Source: Adineta steineri (lineage: Eukaryota; Rotifera; Eurotatoria; Adinetida; Adinetidae). From it: a stretch of 64,000 bases of DNA. The stretch lies in contig CAJNOI010000211.1 in NCBI GenBank assembly GCA_905250115.1, positions 62,001-126,000 of the forward strand, in the 5' to 3' direction. A program made the position numbers and the translations under genes. How positions within the stretch are numbered: the stretch's first letter is position 1; each line of letters begins with the position of its first letter. Below are positions 1 through 14,100 of the stretch, one piece after another. The notes under the pieces are model-generated. The model worked only from the letters and a program-made list of their open reading frames with translations, did no database searches and was not told the origin of the DNA.

Positions 1-3000
1 AACATAAGCCATAAATTCAGAAACAGAATCTTGATATTCTTTCGGTAAACTATCAACATCTTGAATGAAACGTTTTGCAACAGAAATTAAAGCTGTTTCA
101 GGCCATTCATGAAACCTAAATATAAATTAATGAAATGTTATTTCATAGTTAACATATGGATCTATTCACCAATCGATATTTGTACAATTAACCAAAGCAG
201 GAAATCGTCGAGCACGAACACGTAAAGTCGAACCAACCGGTGAAAAACATAGAACAATCTTTAAATTTCTTCGTACTTTGTCAATAAAATATTTCCAACA
301 ATTCTCTTTTGTATCTTCGATACCTTGTGCTTTTACTTCATTTTTAACACTAGCTAATATATCAGTTGTTTCATCATCAGTAAAAAGTCCATTAATTTCT
401 CCTGATGCAAGCATATCATTGATTAAAACAAGAAATTTCTCATCAGCAACTTGAGCATCAGTCATTAAAAATACAGTTGGAATATTTTTAATACCAGCGC
501 GAATATATAAATTATTTAAATCCTAAATAAATATTTCAATAAATATATATATAGAAAATATTATATAGAAAAATACGAACTAATTTTAATTCAGCTATAC
601 CATATCCTTTACGTATTGTTATTTGAAAAACTTCTTGTTGTGAAACAAATGCAGCTAATCTTGATAAACTTTGTTTTCCACTACCACCAACACCAACAAG
701 TAAAGCATTACCACGTGGAGATTCAAGTATACGATTTATTCGACATACATGCATCATAGCATCTTCAAATAAAACAAGATTCATATTTGCATTTATTTCA
801 TTATAATTATCCAATGCATCTGTTAAAAGTTTTGTTAATTGTGACCAATTATCAATAGGCATATATTTTGGATCACCAATACCCGTTGAAAAATGTGTAT
901 AAATCAATGGACGACGAAAACAATAATCTTCATCGATTTCTGAAAAATTTTTCTTAACAGTATCACGAAAGATTTTTTGAAATGAATCAATATCTTCCGA
1001 AGATACTAATTTATCACCATAAACACGTTCAGCTTCATGAACATAGAGACGAACAAGATCTTTTGTTGATTTTACACATTCACCCGTTGTGAAGAGAATA
1101 CCCTATATAAAAAAATGAATGAATTCTATCTTTGAAATAGAAAAATTTTACTTGAAAAATATTTGAAAGATCTCGTAAATTAAATATATAATGAAATTTA
1201 ATTGCAGTAGGTAGAAATGTTGCAGCAACACGTTGATGTACAGCTAATGCACCATCAACTAATTGTGGTGTGTAACGTTGTACAGCTTGTGTAAATGGTG
1301 CATTTTGTGATGATGCTAAATGTTGTGATAATATACTATTATATATTGTTCGTAATGAATCCTAAGAAAATAATATTGAATAAATCAAAGTTTTTTCTTG
1401 TTTTAGTAGAATATTTACATGTCCTGGAAATGAAACAGCAAAAACAGCAAAATGTCTTTGAATACGTGAATCAATTGTAAAATTTCCTGCTGTTGGATTC
1501 ATACATGCCACATATTGACAATTATGTATATCACGTAATGTTAATTTTTGTCGATCATACCAATGTTTATAATCAAGATATTGACGAAGTATTGTATGTG
1601 CTTGTACAGTATAATATTTATCCATTTCAGGCATATTCATATCATCTAAAAGTCAAAGGGGAATATAATATGAAAATTTATTTTATTATTATTGTTGTTT
1701 ACCAATAAAATAAACAAGTCGTTTATTTCCTGGTGGACCATAATTACGACCTGCTTTACGTTCAAGTGGTTTTTCTAAAATCGATTGAAGCATTTCCGAT
1801 GATGTATAATAATTAAATGGAACATTAACAACTGTCCAAAGTTCATTATTTAATGATTGTAATTTATCATTGACAATAACAGTTTTTCCTAAAAAAGAGT
1901 ATAATTCAAATAAAAATTTTAATATTCAGATAATTAAACTTACCACTACCAGCACCACCTACTAACATAACTGGATAACCGCGTTCCATTAAAAGATCTA
2001 AGAAAAAATATCTGTGAAATTATTGTTTTCTAAATTTATTTTTTACCCATCCAATATCGAATTCGAACTGTTTCAGATGTTGGTACAAGTGCAGCTTGTA
2101 ATGGAATGTCAGGATCAAGTTCAAACTTAGGAACTTTTTTACTCCATAATTCAAATTTTTTTGTTTCAGGATCAATATAATAATCAAATACAGTTGTATG
2201 TTGTGTTGTTGGAAATTTAACTGCTTTAAATTCTAATGTCCACCAACGTGAAAATTCAACACGATGATCAACCAACTGTATTGTAATAGAAAAATAAAAA
2301 TATTAATTTTTTAATCAAAATTTAGAAAGTATAATAATCAATTCTCTTATGGAATGAATACAACAGTAGGTAGCGGAATTTTTAAGGTATGGATAATCAA
2401 AGCCGAGCGGACAATATATACTTACATCAGCACGAAATGCTGTATACTATGGTTTTATTATAATTATGTATTATTCTTATTTTTATAATTGATTTTAAAA
2501 TATTTACCTGATCTTGAAATAATGATGCACCCATAGCCCATATACAAGCCCAAACAAAATATTGTTCATAAAGTTCTTTTGAACATTCCGGTGGACAATT
2601 ATCTGGAACAAGTAAACATTCAAGTAAATGACATAACATCCAAACATGACATCCATCAACAAGTGGTGTGATTTTTTTAAAACGATTTGATTTTAACATT
2701 TCCATACATGCTGGTAAATATTTATCGAATAAAATTTGAAGATTTGCTCGTTCACTTTGAATAGGACGAGAATCAATCCATGTTGCTACTTGTGGGCCTA
2801 AAATATTTTTTAATATTAAAAAAAATAATTTATTTAATTATTAAATAAACAAACCCCATCCAAGATCTTGTGGATTAATATAAAGAATACCAGCACGTGA
2901 AACTGTAGCTGGTGTAGCTGTTCTTAAATGACTTATTTCAAATAATAAACGCATTGTTGGATTAAGTGGAACACGTTCATTACTAGCTAATGTTAAAACT

Positions 3001-6000
3001 TTATTATCATCCATAACTGTATTTAATGATTCAATCCACATTGGATCAATATCACCATCAAGACAAATCCATTTTGGACCTTAAAACAAAAACAACATAA
3101 ATAAATGGAATTTTTTCTATTTTACCATCATGTGTCGTATTGGCTAGATCACGCATTATTGTTGAAAATAATCCATCTTTCCATTCACGTGTTGATGGAT
3201 TCATAAAACCAAATAATTCATTATTTGTTACAGCTTTTGGATCAAGATCAATTGCAACAGGTCGTCGTTTTTGATTTGAATATAATCGATTAAGTGTTTT
3301 CCATATTTGACTTTTACCTGTACCAGCATTACCAACAATAAATACTGAATGACGAACTTCGAAAAGTTCTTTTAATTGAACAACTTTAAGAATAAACGCA
3401 TCTTCTGGTTGTAGTTTAAGATCAAGTGCAGCACGTTTAACTTCTTCTTCAAATTTAAGATCACGTTTACGTGGAACATCAAGTGCAGGAAATAAATCAC
3501 CAATTAAACCCTAAACATTTTTAATACATAATTTTAATAAAAAGAAAAACAATCTTTCTCATACCATAAAAATTGGTAAATCATCATGAACAATTTTTGG
3601 TATATTAAAATCACGTAATGCTCGCATTAAAACTTCACGTTCTGGTCTATTTGGATCTGCACGACGTAATGCACCAGCAACAACTAATACTGATTTAACA
3701 GCACGTAAACCCCAATCATAATGATGTTGTTTAGATAAAAGTTCTTTACATAAATTATATAATGTAATAAATTTACATGATAATAATTTTCCATCTTTAA
3801 AACCCGATGTTACAAGCATAATTTCACAAATCATTTCAATATCTGGTACAACCATAGCGCATGGACGAAAGAGTGCTTTTAAATTTTCAGGTAATTCTGT
3901 TCGACCAGCATAACCTGGATTCTATTCAAAATAAATACAATACATATATATGTAGATTTTAAAATATTATAAATACAAACCATAGTAATGAAAAGACCAA
4001 CAACAGGATTGAGACTTATATCAGTACCCATAAAATTAAATCGTTGTTTTTTATCACGAATTGCATCTTGAATTGTTTTGACTTGTACTGCAACGACCTA
4101 TTTATATGATAAATTTATTTATAGAAATAAAATTTTTCTTTCAAATAATTTTCTATTTACCGAAAGTACTTCAACTGAAATACGATTAAATTCATCAAAA
4201 CATCCCCATGCACCTACAAATCAATATTTATTAAACAGAAAAATTATTTTTTGTAGTTTACCTGTTTGTGACAATCCTTTATAAATATTTCCAATTGATT
4301 GATAATCCATTTGTTCAGAACAATTAAAAACATAAACCATTACACCTAATGCTCGACCTAAATCTTTGGTTGTTTCTGTTTTTCCTGTTCCAGCTAGAAG
4401 AAAAAAAATCCATCAATAAATTTGTACAAATAAAAAAAGTATTTTCTTACCTGGTCCAGCAGGTGCACCACCCATAATTAAATGAAGTGATTGTGTTAAT
4501 GTAATATAACATCTAATAGAAACAAAATTTTAATATTTAATTATGATTTTTAATTATTCAAAAAAAAAACCTGTCAGTAAGTGGTGTAATAACAAGACGT
4601 GGTTGATTTCCTAAATATTCATGTGCATATCGAAATTGTGCATCGCATATATTTGCAAAACAATCTTTTTCTCTTTCATCCCATCGATGTCTTAATTGAC
4701 ATTGCCATAGAAATTCATTTGCATTTTCAATCTAAAGTTTAAAATTTTGTTTTTTATTATTCACATAATTAAGAAAACTTACTCTAGCATGAACCATTTT
4801 AGCAACAACATCACGAGCATGTACATCAATTGTACATATTGTTTCAATTTTTTGTCGTTCTAATGGTGAAATATCTGTTAATAACATTTCAATAAGAGCA
4901 TTTAATTGGCCAACAGCTTTTTTATAATAATCTTTTAAACCATTTTCATAACCTTCTTCAATACGCGCAAATGCTGAATTAACTTCCATTGTCCAATATA
5001 CTTGTGATCCAGTTAAAGCTAAATAATAGATATTTTTGTTTTTATGAAAAAATATGTTTATTTTATCGTATTTACCAATTTGTGCGGGATAATCTTGTAC
5101 CCATAATTCACGTGGTTTATCTTCATAAGCATTTATAGCTTCAGCAAGACAATAACGAACTGTTTCACGCATTTTATCAAGTACACGATTAAGCCATACT
5201 TCAACTTGACCATTAAGATCACATGAACTTGGAAAATCAACTTTTTCAGATTCTTTCGAATACATAGCAATAGCTTCTTTTAATTTAGCATCTTTTATAC
5301 GTTTATCATCAACTAATTCAAGTCGTGCAATAGAATCAAATAATTTACTAAAGAAAATTCATACGTTTTTTTTAGATTAAAAAGAAAAATATTATACCTT
5401 AAATGTCGCATAACTTTTTCAGGTGCATTACCATTAGATAGAATATCTAAGAGTTCAGCAGGTGATACAAAATAAAATCTAAAGATAAAATCTCTCTCTA
5501 TATATATATATCAACAATAGAAAGAATAATTACCTTGGAAAAGCCAATCGTTTTGTTTCTAAATATTGCGCAAGTGCTTTTTCACATAATGCTAATCGTT
5601 CTTGTATACTTTCTAATTGTTCATAAACATCAGTTCGATTTGTACAACGAATAACATTTAAATCTTGTTTATTATCTTCAGCTACTTTTTTAAAATCTCG
5701 ATCAATTTCATCAAAACGTTTTGAATCTTCAGGTAATTGTTTACGTATATCTTCTGTTCCAATAAAAATTGATTCAAGATGTGCCCATGTTTTTTGTACT
5801 TCACGTAAAATTTGTATAACTTGATCACCTTGACTCAAACTTTTTTGCCATGTTGATACTTGATTTTGAAAAAATGCAATATATTTTGATTGTAACATAT
5901 TTTGTAATTGTACTTGATGATCTTCTAATGTTTCAATAAGTTCATCACTTGCTGTTAATAATTGAATACCTGTACGTGGATGTAAATCTGTACTAAATTC

Positions 6001-8124
6001 CATTGTTTTCCATGTATTTTCAATATCTTTTATTGTTTTTTCCATACTCATTTCTTTAACAGCTTTATCAACTATATTTCGTACTTCTTCTTCATAATTA
6101 TATAAATTAAGATTAAGTAATTCTTCAAGTGTTGTTTGAGCTGACATTGAAAATTGTACACCAGTACATGACATTAATTCATCCCAATGTCGTTCACGTA
6201 TAGCTGGATTTTGTAATTCAGTTATAGAACGAAGAGCTGTTATCATATTTTTTAATATTTGTTCTAATCGAGTATATGCATTCCATGTACGCATTTCTTT
6301 ATCAAGTAATTTTATATCACGTTGAAATTTTTTTACTTCGGCATCCACTATTTAATAGAAAAACAAAAATCATGTAAATGTTGATAATTAATCTTATTGG
6401 TAAAATTCGGAAATCCTCAGAAATAGAACATCGTGTGTTTAAAACAGTAGAAAAAAGTCTTACTTTGTTCAACATTAATTTCACGCCATCGAGTTGATTT
6501 CCAATCATCCATACTATATCGTACTAAACTAATATAATCCCATAATTGTTTAAGTAATTTAATATCTTTTCGACACTGTTTAATAAGTTTAAAATCAGGA
6601 AATGATACTTCAAATAAAGCAGATGATTTTATTAATTTTTCTAATTCATTTTCTTGTTTAGTTAAATCACGATTAACACGATCTAATTTTCTATAAGCAT
6701 TTGGTGTATCATATGAATATGGTGCTTCATTTTTAAATCGTTCACGAAATTGTGTTTGTATAACATCAAATTCAGCTAAACGTTGTCGAATTTTAGCATT
6801 TTCTTGTGCTTGTAATGGTGCAACATTTTGTCGAACAGCAACATAATTACGTTTTAAATTTAACCATTTTTCTGGAAGAATTTCAAGTTGTTGATGAACT
6901 TCCTCGGGTAATTCTTGATTATATGATTTTAATAATTCAATAGTTTCTTTTAATGGTGTAAATAATGCATCAGTTGTTTGTTCACGTTGTTTAATAGCAG
7001 CTAAATGTGCCATTATTTCAACAAGTAAATTATAATCACCTTCTTTAACTGGACGTTTTAATTGTGCATCAGTTTTCTTTATAAATTCTTGTAATTCATT
7101 CAAACTAAAATTAAATAAAAAACATTTCGAATTTAATTTCTAATACTACACTATTATAGTTTACCTATTAGTAACATGTTCAATAAGCCATTGTTTAAAC
7201 ATAAATGACCATTTTTTCACAGTACTTAAAAGTGTTTGTTTAAATGGTCGTGCATCAATTCTAAACCATTTATCATAAACTTGAATTGGATCAATTTTTT
7301 CAACTTCATCAAAAATTCCTTCATAAGTATCAATTTGTTCTCGAAATTGTGCTGTTGTTGGAGGATTTTCTGGTATACCATCAATAGCATGTTGTTGAAT
7401 TTCTTCGGATGTTAATACATGACCATATAATAAAAATTGTCTCATAAATTCTTTTCGATCATCTGTCCATAAATAAGCATAACGATCAAATGAACGTTGA
7501 TATTCATTTGCTTTAGCGATAACATGTTGTACACGATCATTTATTTCTTGACGAATTTCTGTAAGTGAATTCATTTCTTGAATATCTGGTTGATAATTTG
7601 CATGTGGAAGATGTTTAGCTAAACGTGGAATAAGTGATGCTTGTTTATATGAATTTGCAATAAGACCATCAACAAAATCAGCAAAACCATCAGGTGCATT
7701 TGGTTCAATTGAAGGAGTAAATAACATTTCAGGTGGCTACAAGAAAAACAAAAAAAATAAGAATGGAGAAAATATTTTTTTCTGTTTTAATTTACATGAA
7801 CTTCAAGAAGAATTTGAAATAATGGTTCTGGATTATTTTTTCGATCAGTTTCTTGTCGAAAAAAGTCTAAATCACATTGTACAATCGCATAAAATCCATC
7901 TGTTATCATTTCATCAATATATTCAATATAAGCTTTCCAATTTTCTGATATAGCTGAATTATTTTCATCAACTTGTAAATATTGTCGATTATCTCGAACT
8001 AAACTATGTATTCGATCTCCAGCTTCACGAATTTCTTTATAACGTTTATTAAGTCGTTCATCTAAATCAGCTAATATTAAAAGATTATCGCCACTAGTTT
8101 GTTTTTCCGTTGCACCACCACCGC
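1..8124 (-). CDS. DNAH9-like: Axonemal outer-arm dynein heavy chain, DNAH9/11/17 group (partial at both ends)
   Basis: ATP-driven motor subunit of ciliary outer dynein arms. I can join 24 exons, from 8124-7796 (N-terminal side) through 7736-7165, 7104-6464, 6347-5534 and so on to 522-170 and 115-1, giving about 2,200 residues. The order is: tail and linker (coiled, charged) at 8.1-5.4 kb; AAA1 P-loop [13 protein letters not shown] across 4451/4393 with CFDEFNR in exon 4213-4161; AAA2 P-loop GNAGTGKS in 3510-3126; AAA3 GGAGSGKT across 1944/1888 with FIDDMNMPE; AAA4 [15 protein letters not shown] in 1102-581. The stalk, AAA5, AAA6 and C-terminus lie beyond base 1. Family members have about 4,400 residues. 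The start is missing: a 100-N gap abuts the first exon and no tail exon is seen beyond it. The subgroup is assigned by remembered similarity around AAA3-AAA4 and could be wrong; the dynein call is secure. Confidence 0.95.
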
Positions 8125-8224
8125 NNNNNNNNNNNNNNNNNNNNNNNNNNNNNNNNNNNNNNNNNNNNNNNNNNNNNNNNNNNNNNNNNNNNNNNNNNNN
8201 NNNNNNNNNNNNNNNNNNNNNNNN
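8125..8224. other. Assembly gap of exactly 100 N
   Basis: A run of 100 undetermined bases lies inside the 5' part of the dynein gene. A round 100 usually marks a scaffold join of unknown size. The first dynein exon runs straight into it, and roughly 800 residues of dynein tail expected upstream are not found on the other side. Confidence 0.97.
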
Positions 8225-11153
8225 TGTTTCGTGTTTTGTCAATAAAATCACATTTATCAAATAATACTACAGTTTAGGGAAAAATCTTTTTTTAGCGATT
8301 GATAGAGAATTTCAAGCTCTATCGATTGGTATATTTTTTAATTTTTTTTGAGAAAATTTCTTGGTTAGGAAATGCGAATTACTAAAACGCTTAAAAATCG
8401 ATTTTATCGTGAAAAAAATCATTTTCACTATGAATAACCTATAAAGACAAAGGGAAGAACTGCTTCTAGTACATCATATAGCAGGTCTCTCATACTACTT
8501 AGATCACCATTTGAATCAAACGGATACACGTTAATATCAGGAAAAAATTAAAAAACTAAATATGCAGAAAAATGCGAAAAAATGAAATTCGCTTAAACTT
8601 TTGTCTTCTACTGTATATCATCGAAAAAAACGTGTGGTAAATACCCACTAAACATACCTAAATACAAATGCAAGAAAAAAACAAATATAAATATGATATT
8701 TTTTCTCTTCTTATTTTTTCCTCTTCAAAATTATCTTCGCAAGCCATATATTTTTTATTTCATCACCATTTGTATAATATAAAGTGACGGTGTATAATGA
8801 TTTGATGTACCTGCTTTCTTCCTATTCTCGACAAAATTTTGACGAAGAAAGAAAAAGAATGTACAAACATTGAATCATTATTTGTTTCATTCAATTTGTT
8901 TGCCTTTTTAAAATAAATGTTTCGTAATACGACAAAAAAAACAGTTAATTAAGTTGGAATATTCCGCGTGCGAACGAATTGAAAGAAAAATACAAGGAAA
9001 AATCCAACAAAGGATTATGGGTCATATCTTGAGGGTGTGAGTGTGGGTGTGGGTATGACTGTGGAGCAGCGTGCCGAGTTGCCGTTCTTAAGTTTCACCT
9101 ACACCCACACCCACACCCACACTTACACCCTCAATTCTAAAATACTAAAAGTATTTTTCTTCATTTCATTCTTCTCCAACCAAGTAAAACAGTAAAAAAA
9201 ATGAGTTAATTTCAAGTGCTTCCCTTCAATATTTTTGTCCTTTCTTTCAAAAACAGAATTCAAAAGTTACGAAATTTTAACGGAGAAAGAATGTTGGTAA
9301 TTTCTTTTTGGGAACAAAGGAATCAGATTTGATGTTTTGATTCTTTGTCAACATGACGTAACGATATGTAAATAAATGAATGAATGACGTCAATATTTTT
9401 TAGCAGAAATCAAACAGAACACATATTATTATAAAATAGTTCTATTGATTTACTTCACCATTGTTTCTGCTTGCACTGTTTACACAGAATCGTTTATTCG
9501 AAGATTGCTTTTCTTTGTCAAATTGCATCAAATTATAAGTAAGTTTAAAGTTGAACTAACTGTGTTTGTCTAATTAAACAATGAAGAATTATTCTTCGTT
9601 CTATCGAGTACTATTGTATATAATAATTGTAACGAAGTCGAGAATGATGTGCATATTGAAAAAATATTATTGTTTTGCAATAAAAACGTCGGATTCAAAT
9701 TCACGTGTTGTGTGTGCTACAAAACGTAAAGTGGGTAGCAGCTTGCTTTTGATCAAACTGTCTTCTTTACAGAATGGTTCAGAAAAGCTTACGATTTATG
9801 TTGACGATAACAGAATTTTGGTTTGCTTAAAATGAGCTAGACTGTTATTTATAAAGTAAATTATAGGAAACTAGTGAGAATGCTCGACATGGCTCGAAGT
9901 AATTTTATATTACCTATTTCGCCTAAGAAAGGACATCCTTATTATTTTCTTCTATTTGCGGATCTCTGATGTTGAAGGGAGAGCTTGACTTACAATCCTC
10001 ATTCAGTTTTTTAGTTGTCATATTGTAATTTCTTTAAAAAAAGTGTCTATTGTTCTCGATACTTCTGTTTTATGAATATTTTTTGTCTAAAAACGACTTT
10101 TCAGTGAAATACCATGTTTTACTGAACAACCTACTTGATACACAACGTTTAGTTAGCTTTTTTGTATTAAAAACCAAAGCTTACAACACGTCACATATAA
10201 TTGACCATGAGAAAGCAAGGATTCTTTGGATTAATACCAACAATCTTAATATATCTATGTATCTTAGCTTTATTGGTTCATGTGACAACCTGGCGCTCTT
10301 GAAACTAAAGATACTTGCGTTCAATAACGTTTCATGAAGAGCTTTAGGTGTTCCCGATATGAGTACATACTTACGTTCGGGCAAAAGCGATAATCAAAAG
10401 AAGATAGATAGACTCGATGACGTAGCAAGCTCTTTAAACTTTCGAAAGTTTAGGGGAAACTTCTGTTTGTTTTGACATGGATGAAATTCAACACAACACA
10501 TTCTATCTTTCTCTCAGATTCCTATTGATAGTGTTAACCACCTCTTGACCTAGTAAAAATACTAGGAAAATTTTGGTACCAATGGCACAGTAACGGTCGC
10601 GGCACACTTCCAACCTCAATGGACATCTTTAGGGTATATGTGAAATTTTATCCAAGATGCCTTCTATGACATCTCATTGATGCTATCTATCCCGTTTCGA
10701 CCTGTCTTAAAACTCAGACAACTACAGTAGAAAGTTCGATCGTGCTACCAAACATACAATTCTCTTTATATGTCAAATACAAAATAAGAAACTTATATTA
10801 TCAGTGAAGACTGAAAATATCTAGTAATGAATAACTGAGATAACATAACGACAAAAACCTGTTTATTTGAAAATAATATATTATACAAAACTATGACACA
10901 ACAAATGATGGCGAATTAAAGGATTTAACACATTTAGCGTACTAAATTTGAATGTGTTTCATTGATCAGTGCTTGTAGTTGCAGTATTGAAGCTGAAAAG
11001 AATTTTTCATTACTAGTGAGTACAACACCTACCTTAATACTGCAGTTAATTTATATTTTGTCTGAAAAAATAGAGAAAATATTGCCATAAATCTTCTGCA
11101 AAAATACTGTCTCATTTGTTTTAGATTCAATTAAAAAACTAAAATCGTGAATT
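8225..11153. other. Intergenic region, no supported gene
   Basis: About 2.9 kb of AT-rich sequence between the gap and the DUF3684-like gene. It holds one clear inverted-repeat element at 9029-9135 (listed separately). Short open frames (84 codons at 9581, 95 codons at 10050, 67 codons on the minus strand at 10384) have no recognisable domain and no coding-like composition. A possible trans-splice acceptor (TTGTTTTAG, AG at 11123-11124) lies 29 nt before the next start codon. Confidence 0.6.
9029..9135. repeat. Inverted-repeat element with telomere-like arms, copy 1
   Basis: The left arm begins TTGAGGGTGTGAGTGTGGG and the right arm ends CACTTACACCCTCAA. The arms can pair into a hairpin of about 30 bp around a unique centre of about 40 bp. 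The arm core is the GTGTGGG unit, which resembles the bdelloid telomeric repeat TGTGGG. No clear target-site duplication is seen. The same design recurs at 14073, 17022, 18327 and 18548, with decayed copies at 35830 and 39160. Confidence 0.8.
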
Positions 11154-14100
11154 ATGTCGAATACTATACAACGGCCCATATCATCCGATGCACTTCGACA
11201 AAAAGCACAAAATGATGGTGTTGAACAACGTGTCGAAGTCAATCAGAGAATGTTAATCGACAAAATGCTCGCTCGTTATTCATCTGATTTTGTTGTTTGT
11301 CGTGAACTCATTCAAAATTCTGATGATGCTCAAGCCAAATCATTTCATTTTGAAATAACATGTGATACACCTATGAATGCTTCAGATGTTCAACAATCCA
11401 CGACTGAGCAAACAAACACCAATAATTCAACAGATATTGCTATAAATTTTCATAATTCTACAATCACTGAAATTCGTACAGTAAATAATGGTCTTATATT
11501 TAATACGACTGATTGGAAGCGTGTATCAGCTATTGCTGAAGGCAATACTAATGTAGATTCAGTAGGGCAATTTGGTGTTGGTTTCTTTTCTGTTTTTCAA
11601 TTTTCTGAAGAACCAATAATTACATCTGGCAATGAATATATGACATTTGTTTGGCGAGATGATAATTCATTGACAACATTTCGTCATACACTACCCGTTG
11701 AACAACAATCAAAGTTAACTTCAATTATTCTCAAAATGCGTAGTAAATATATTTTACAAACTGAAACAAAAGCAATAGAAAATAAAGAACATAAACATAA
11801 TATTAAATCAGCGAAAAGAACAAAGAAAGAACCGACTGTAAAAGATATTATACCAACAATCGATCTTACTCAACTCAAAGCATATTTTATAAAAGGTAAA
11901 AAAAAAATTAATGTGTTCTTCTTTTTTTATAAATATTTTCTTTTGAATAGTACTTTCATTTACGAAATATGTTGAAGAACTTATTATCAAAATTAATGGT
12001 TTTATAATATTTCAAGTAAATAAAGTTAAGAAAGTAATTCCTCCTATTTCTCGTGGATTACCATTCAAAAAACAATCATCAATAAGTAAAATGCTTAGTC
12101 TTGAAACATTTGTACAAACTGAACAAACATTTAATATAAAAAATGGTGCATCAATGACTCTAAATCATATAAGTGTTAATGCAAGAGTTATGATCGACGA
12201 AGACTTTCATAATCATATTCGACGTATTATGAAGAAAAGTTTGCCTTCAAATATTCAAATTCAACTTTTATTTGCACCAAATAGTGTAAAAAATTGTAGT
12301 TTTTTTTTAATATTTACATAATATTATATTCTTTCTTTTCTAGCTAATTGCCAGTCAGCAATCACAGATCTCAATACAAAATAGTGATCATCATACAAAA
12401 CTTCTCAATTCATTAATTCCATTAAAATTTGAAAATGATAGTATTATTCCATCAGGTTTTGTTTTTATCGGTCTTGGAACGCATCAAACAACAGGTATTG
12501 GAATGCATGTTTATAGTCATTTAATACCAACAATTGAACGTGAAAATATTGATTTACAAGATCCATATATTGCTAAATGGAATAAGGAACTTCTCGCATC
12601 AACTGGACAAATTTCTCGATTAATCTATGATCAAGCAATGGTTAGCAATTCCAATGCATCTCAGAAAATGATCTATAATTATGAATTTATACTTGGACCA
12701 TATTCATTTCAAACGTCGGTACCAAATAATGAAATCGGTATGTGTTATTTTATTACTTTTGTAATATTCAACATCTTAGTAAAAAAAGAGTTTGGATGAG
12801 TCTTCATTATTGTCCTACTTAAGATTTATATCATAGTGGATTATATAGTACTTAAATATTGATATTGCTTCTGTATTTAATTTCATAGGTGAAACCATTA
12901 TCGATGGATTTTTCTCTTCTGACAAAGATATTCTTGTGCCTGTGCGGCAAAAGCCCTCTGATGATTATCTTATTGTTTTGCCATCGACAAAAGCTTTTCT
13001 AACAAATACAAAACAAATTCATGAATTTCTTTCGCTTCCACTCGTACCATATCAATTAATTACAAATGGTCTCATACAAACTCTGATAAAACGTACTATG
13101 ATCGATTATGTCGATAAATCTATGGTTGAAAGAACTCTTACTACATCTACTTTATCGATACCTGAATTTGTCAACTTGGTTCAGTGGTTATTTAGTAATG
13201 ATGTTGCAGATCCACTGTATGCTAAACGTATACTTTCAAATGTTCGTTTTTTTGATCATATTCATTCACTTGTTATCTCATTTGGAAGTATACAGTATTA
13301 TGATTCGTTAAATATTCCATTATCTATTCCTCTACCAGTTAATAGTTTACCAAGACATGTATCTTCCCTTTTTTCCGTTGAACAACTTGAAAAAAAATTA
13401 TTATTATTACCATTAAAAATTAAAGATGTGCTCAATATTTATTTTGCTGATAGTCAAGTATATTTATTACAAGATCCGAAAACATCTCCATCTTTACTTA
13501 GTGTTATTTCAAGATATTCAGGACAATTGACACAAGAAGATTGGAGTAAAATTAAAACGAAACTATCTAAAATTGAATGTATACCAACAACACAAGGTAT
13601 GAAAATACCAAGTCAATCATTTATTCCATCATCACTGGTCTCATCAGAATTACCTGCTATTATACTTAACATACCACAAACTGCAACAGATGGTCAAGAT
13701 AAAATATTGAATGAATCTTCTGAAAATCCCGTTTCAGCTAATTTTCTTAAACAAATTGGCTGTCGCATGTTAGATCTAAATGCATTTGATGATGATGATG
13801 AAAATGATCAAACTGTTTCATCGAATTCTCAAGCGACGAAATTATTCGTTCAACATTTGATGAAAGAACGAAAAAATATGAGTGAAGCTGATTTCAATGC
13901 ATTGAAACAAAAAGAATCTCTGAAAGGTTAGTTCAAATAAGATTTACAAAGCTTATTAGAAAATGTATATGTTTTTTTTAACGAACCTTTCAACAACTAA
14001 AAAGATTGAATTTGATTATCAATAGGAAAATCTTTTCTCATATCTTATCTTAGGATTTCTTCAAACACCATCTTGAGGGTGTGGGTGCAGCTTGATGCGA

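Noticed and set aside
2276-2507. A possible 14-nt microexon (CATTTCGTGCTGAT followed by GTAAGT) in the 232-bp dynein intron
   Set aside because: The flanking exons already join in phase to give [13 protein letters not shown], the expected dynein sequence, without it.
9581-10384. Open frames of 84 and 95 codons (+) and 67 codons (-) in the dynein/DUF3684 intergenic region
   Set aside because: No domain, no splice context and AT-rich chance composition.
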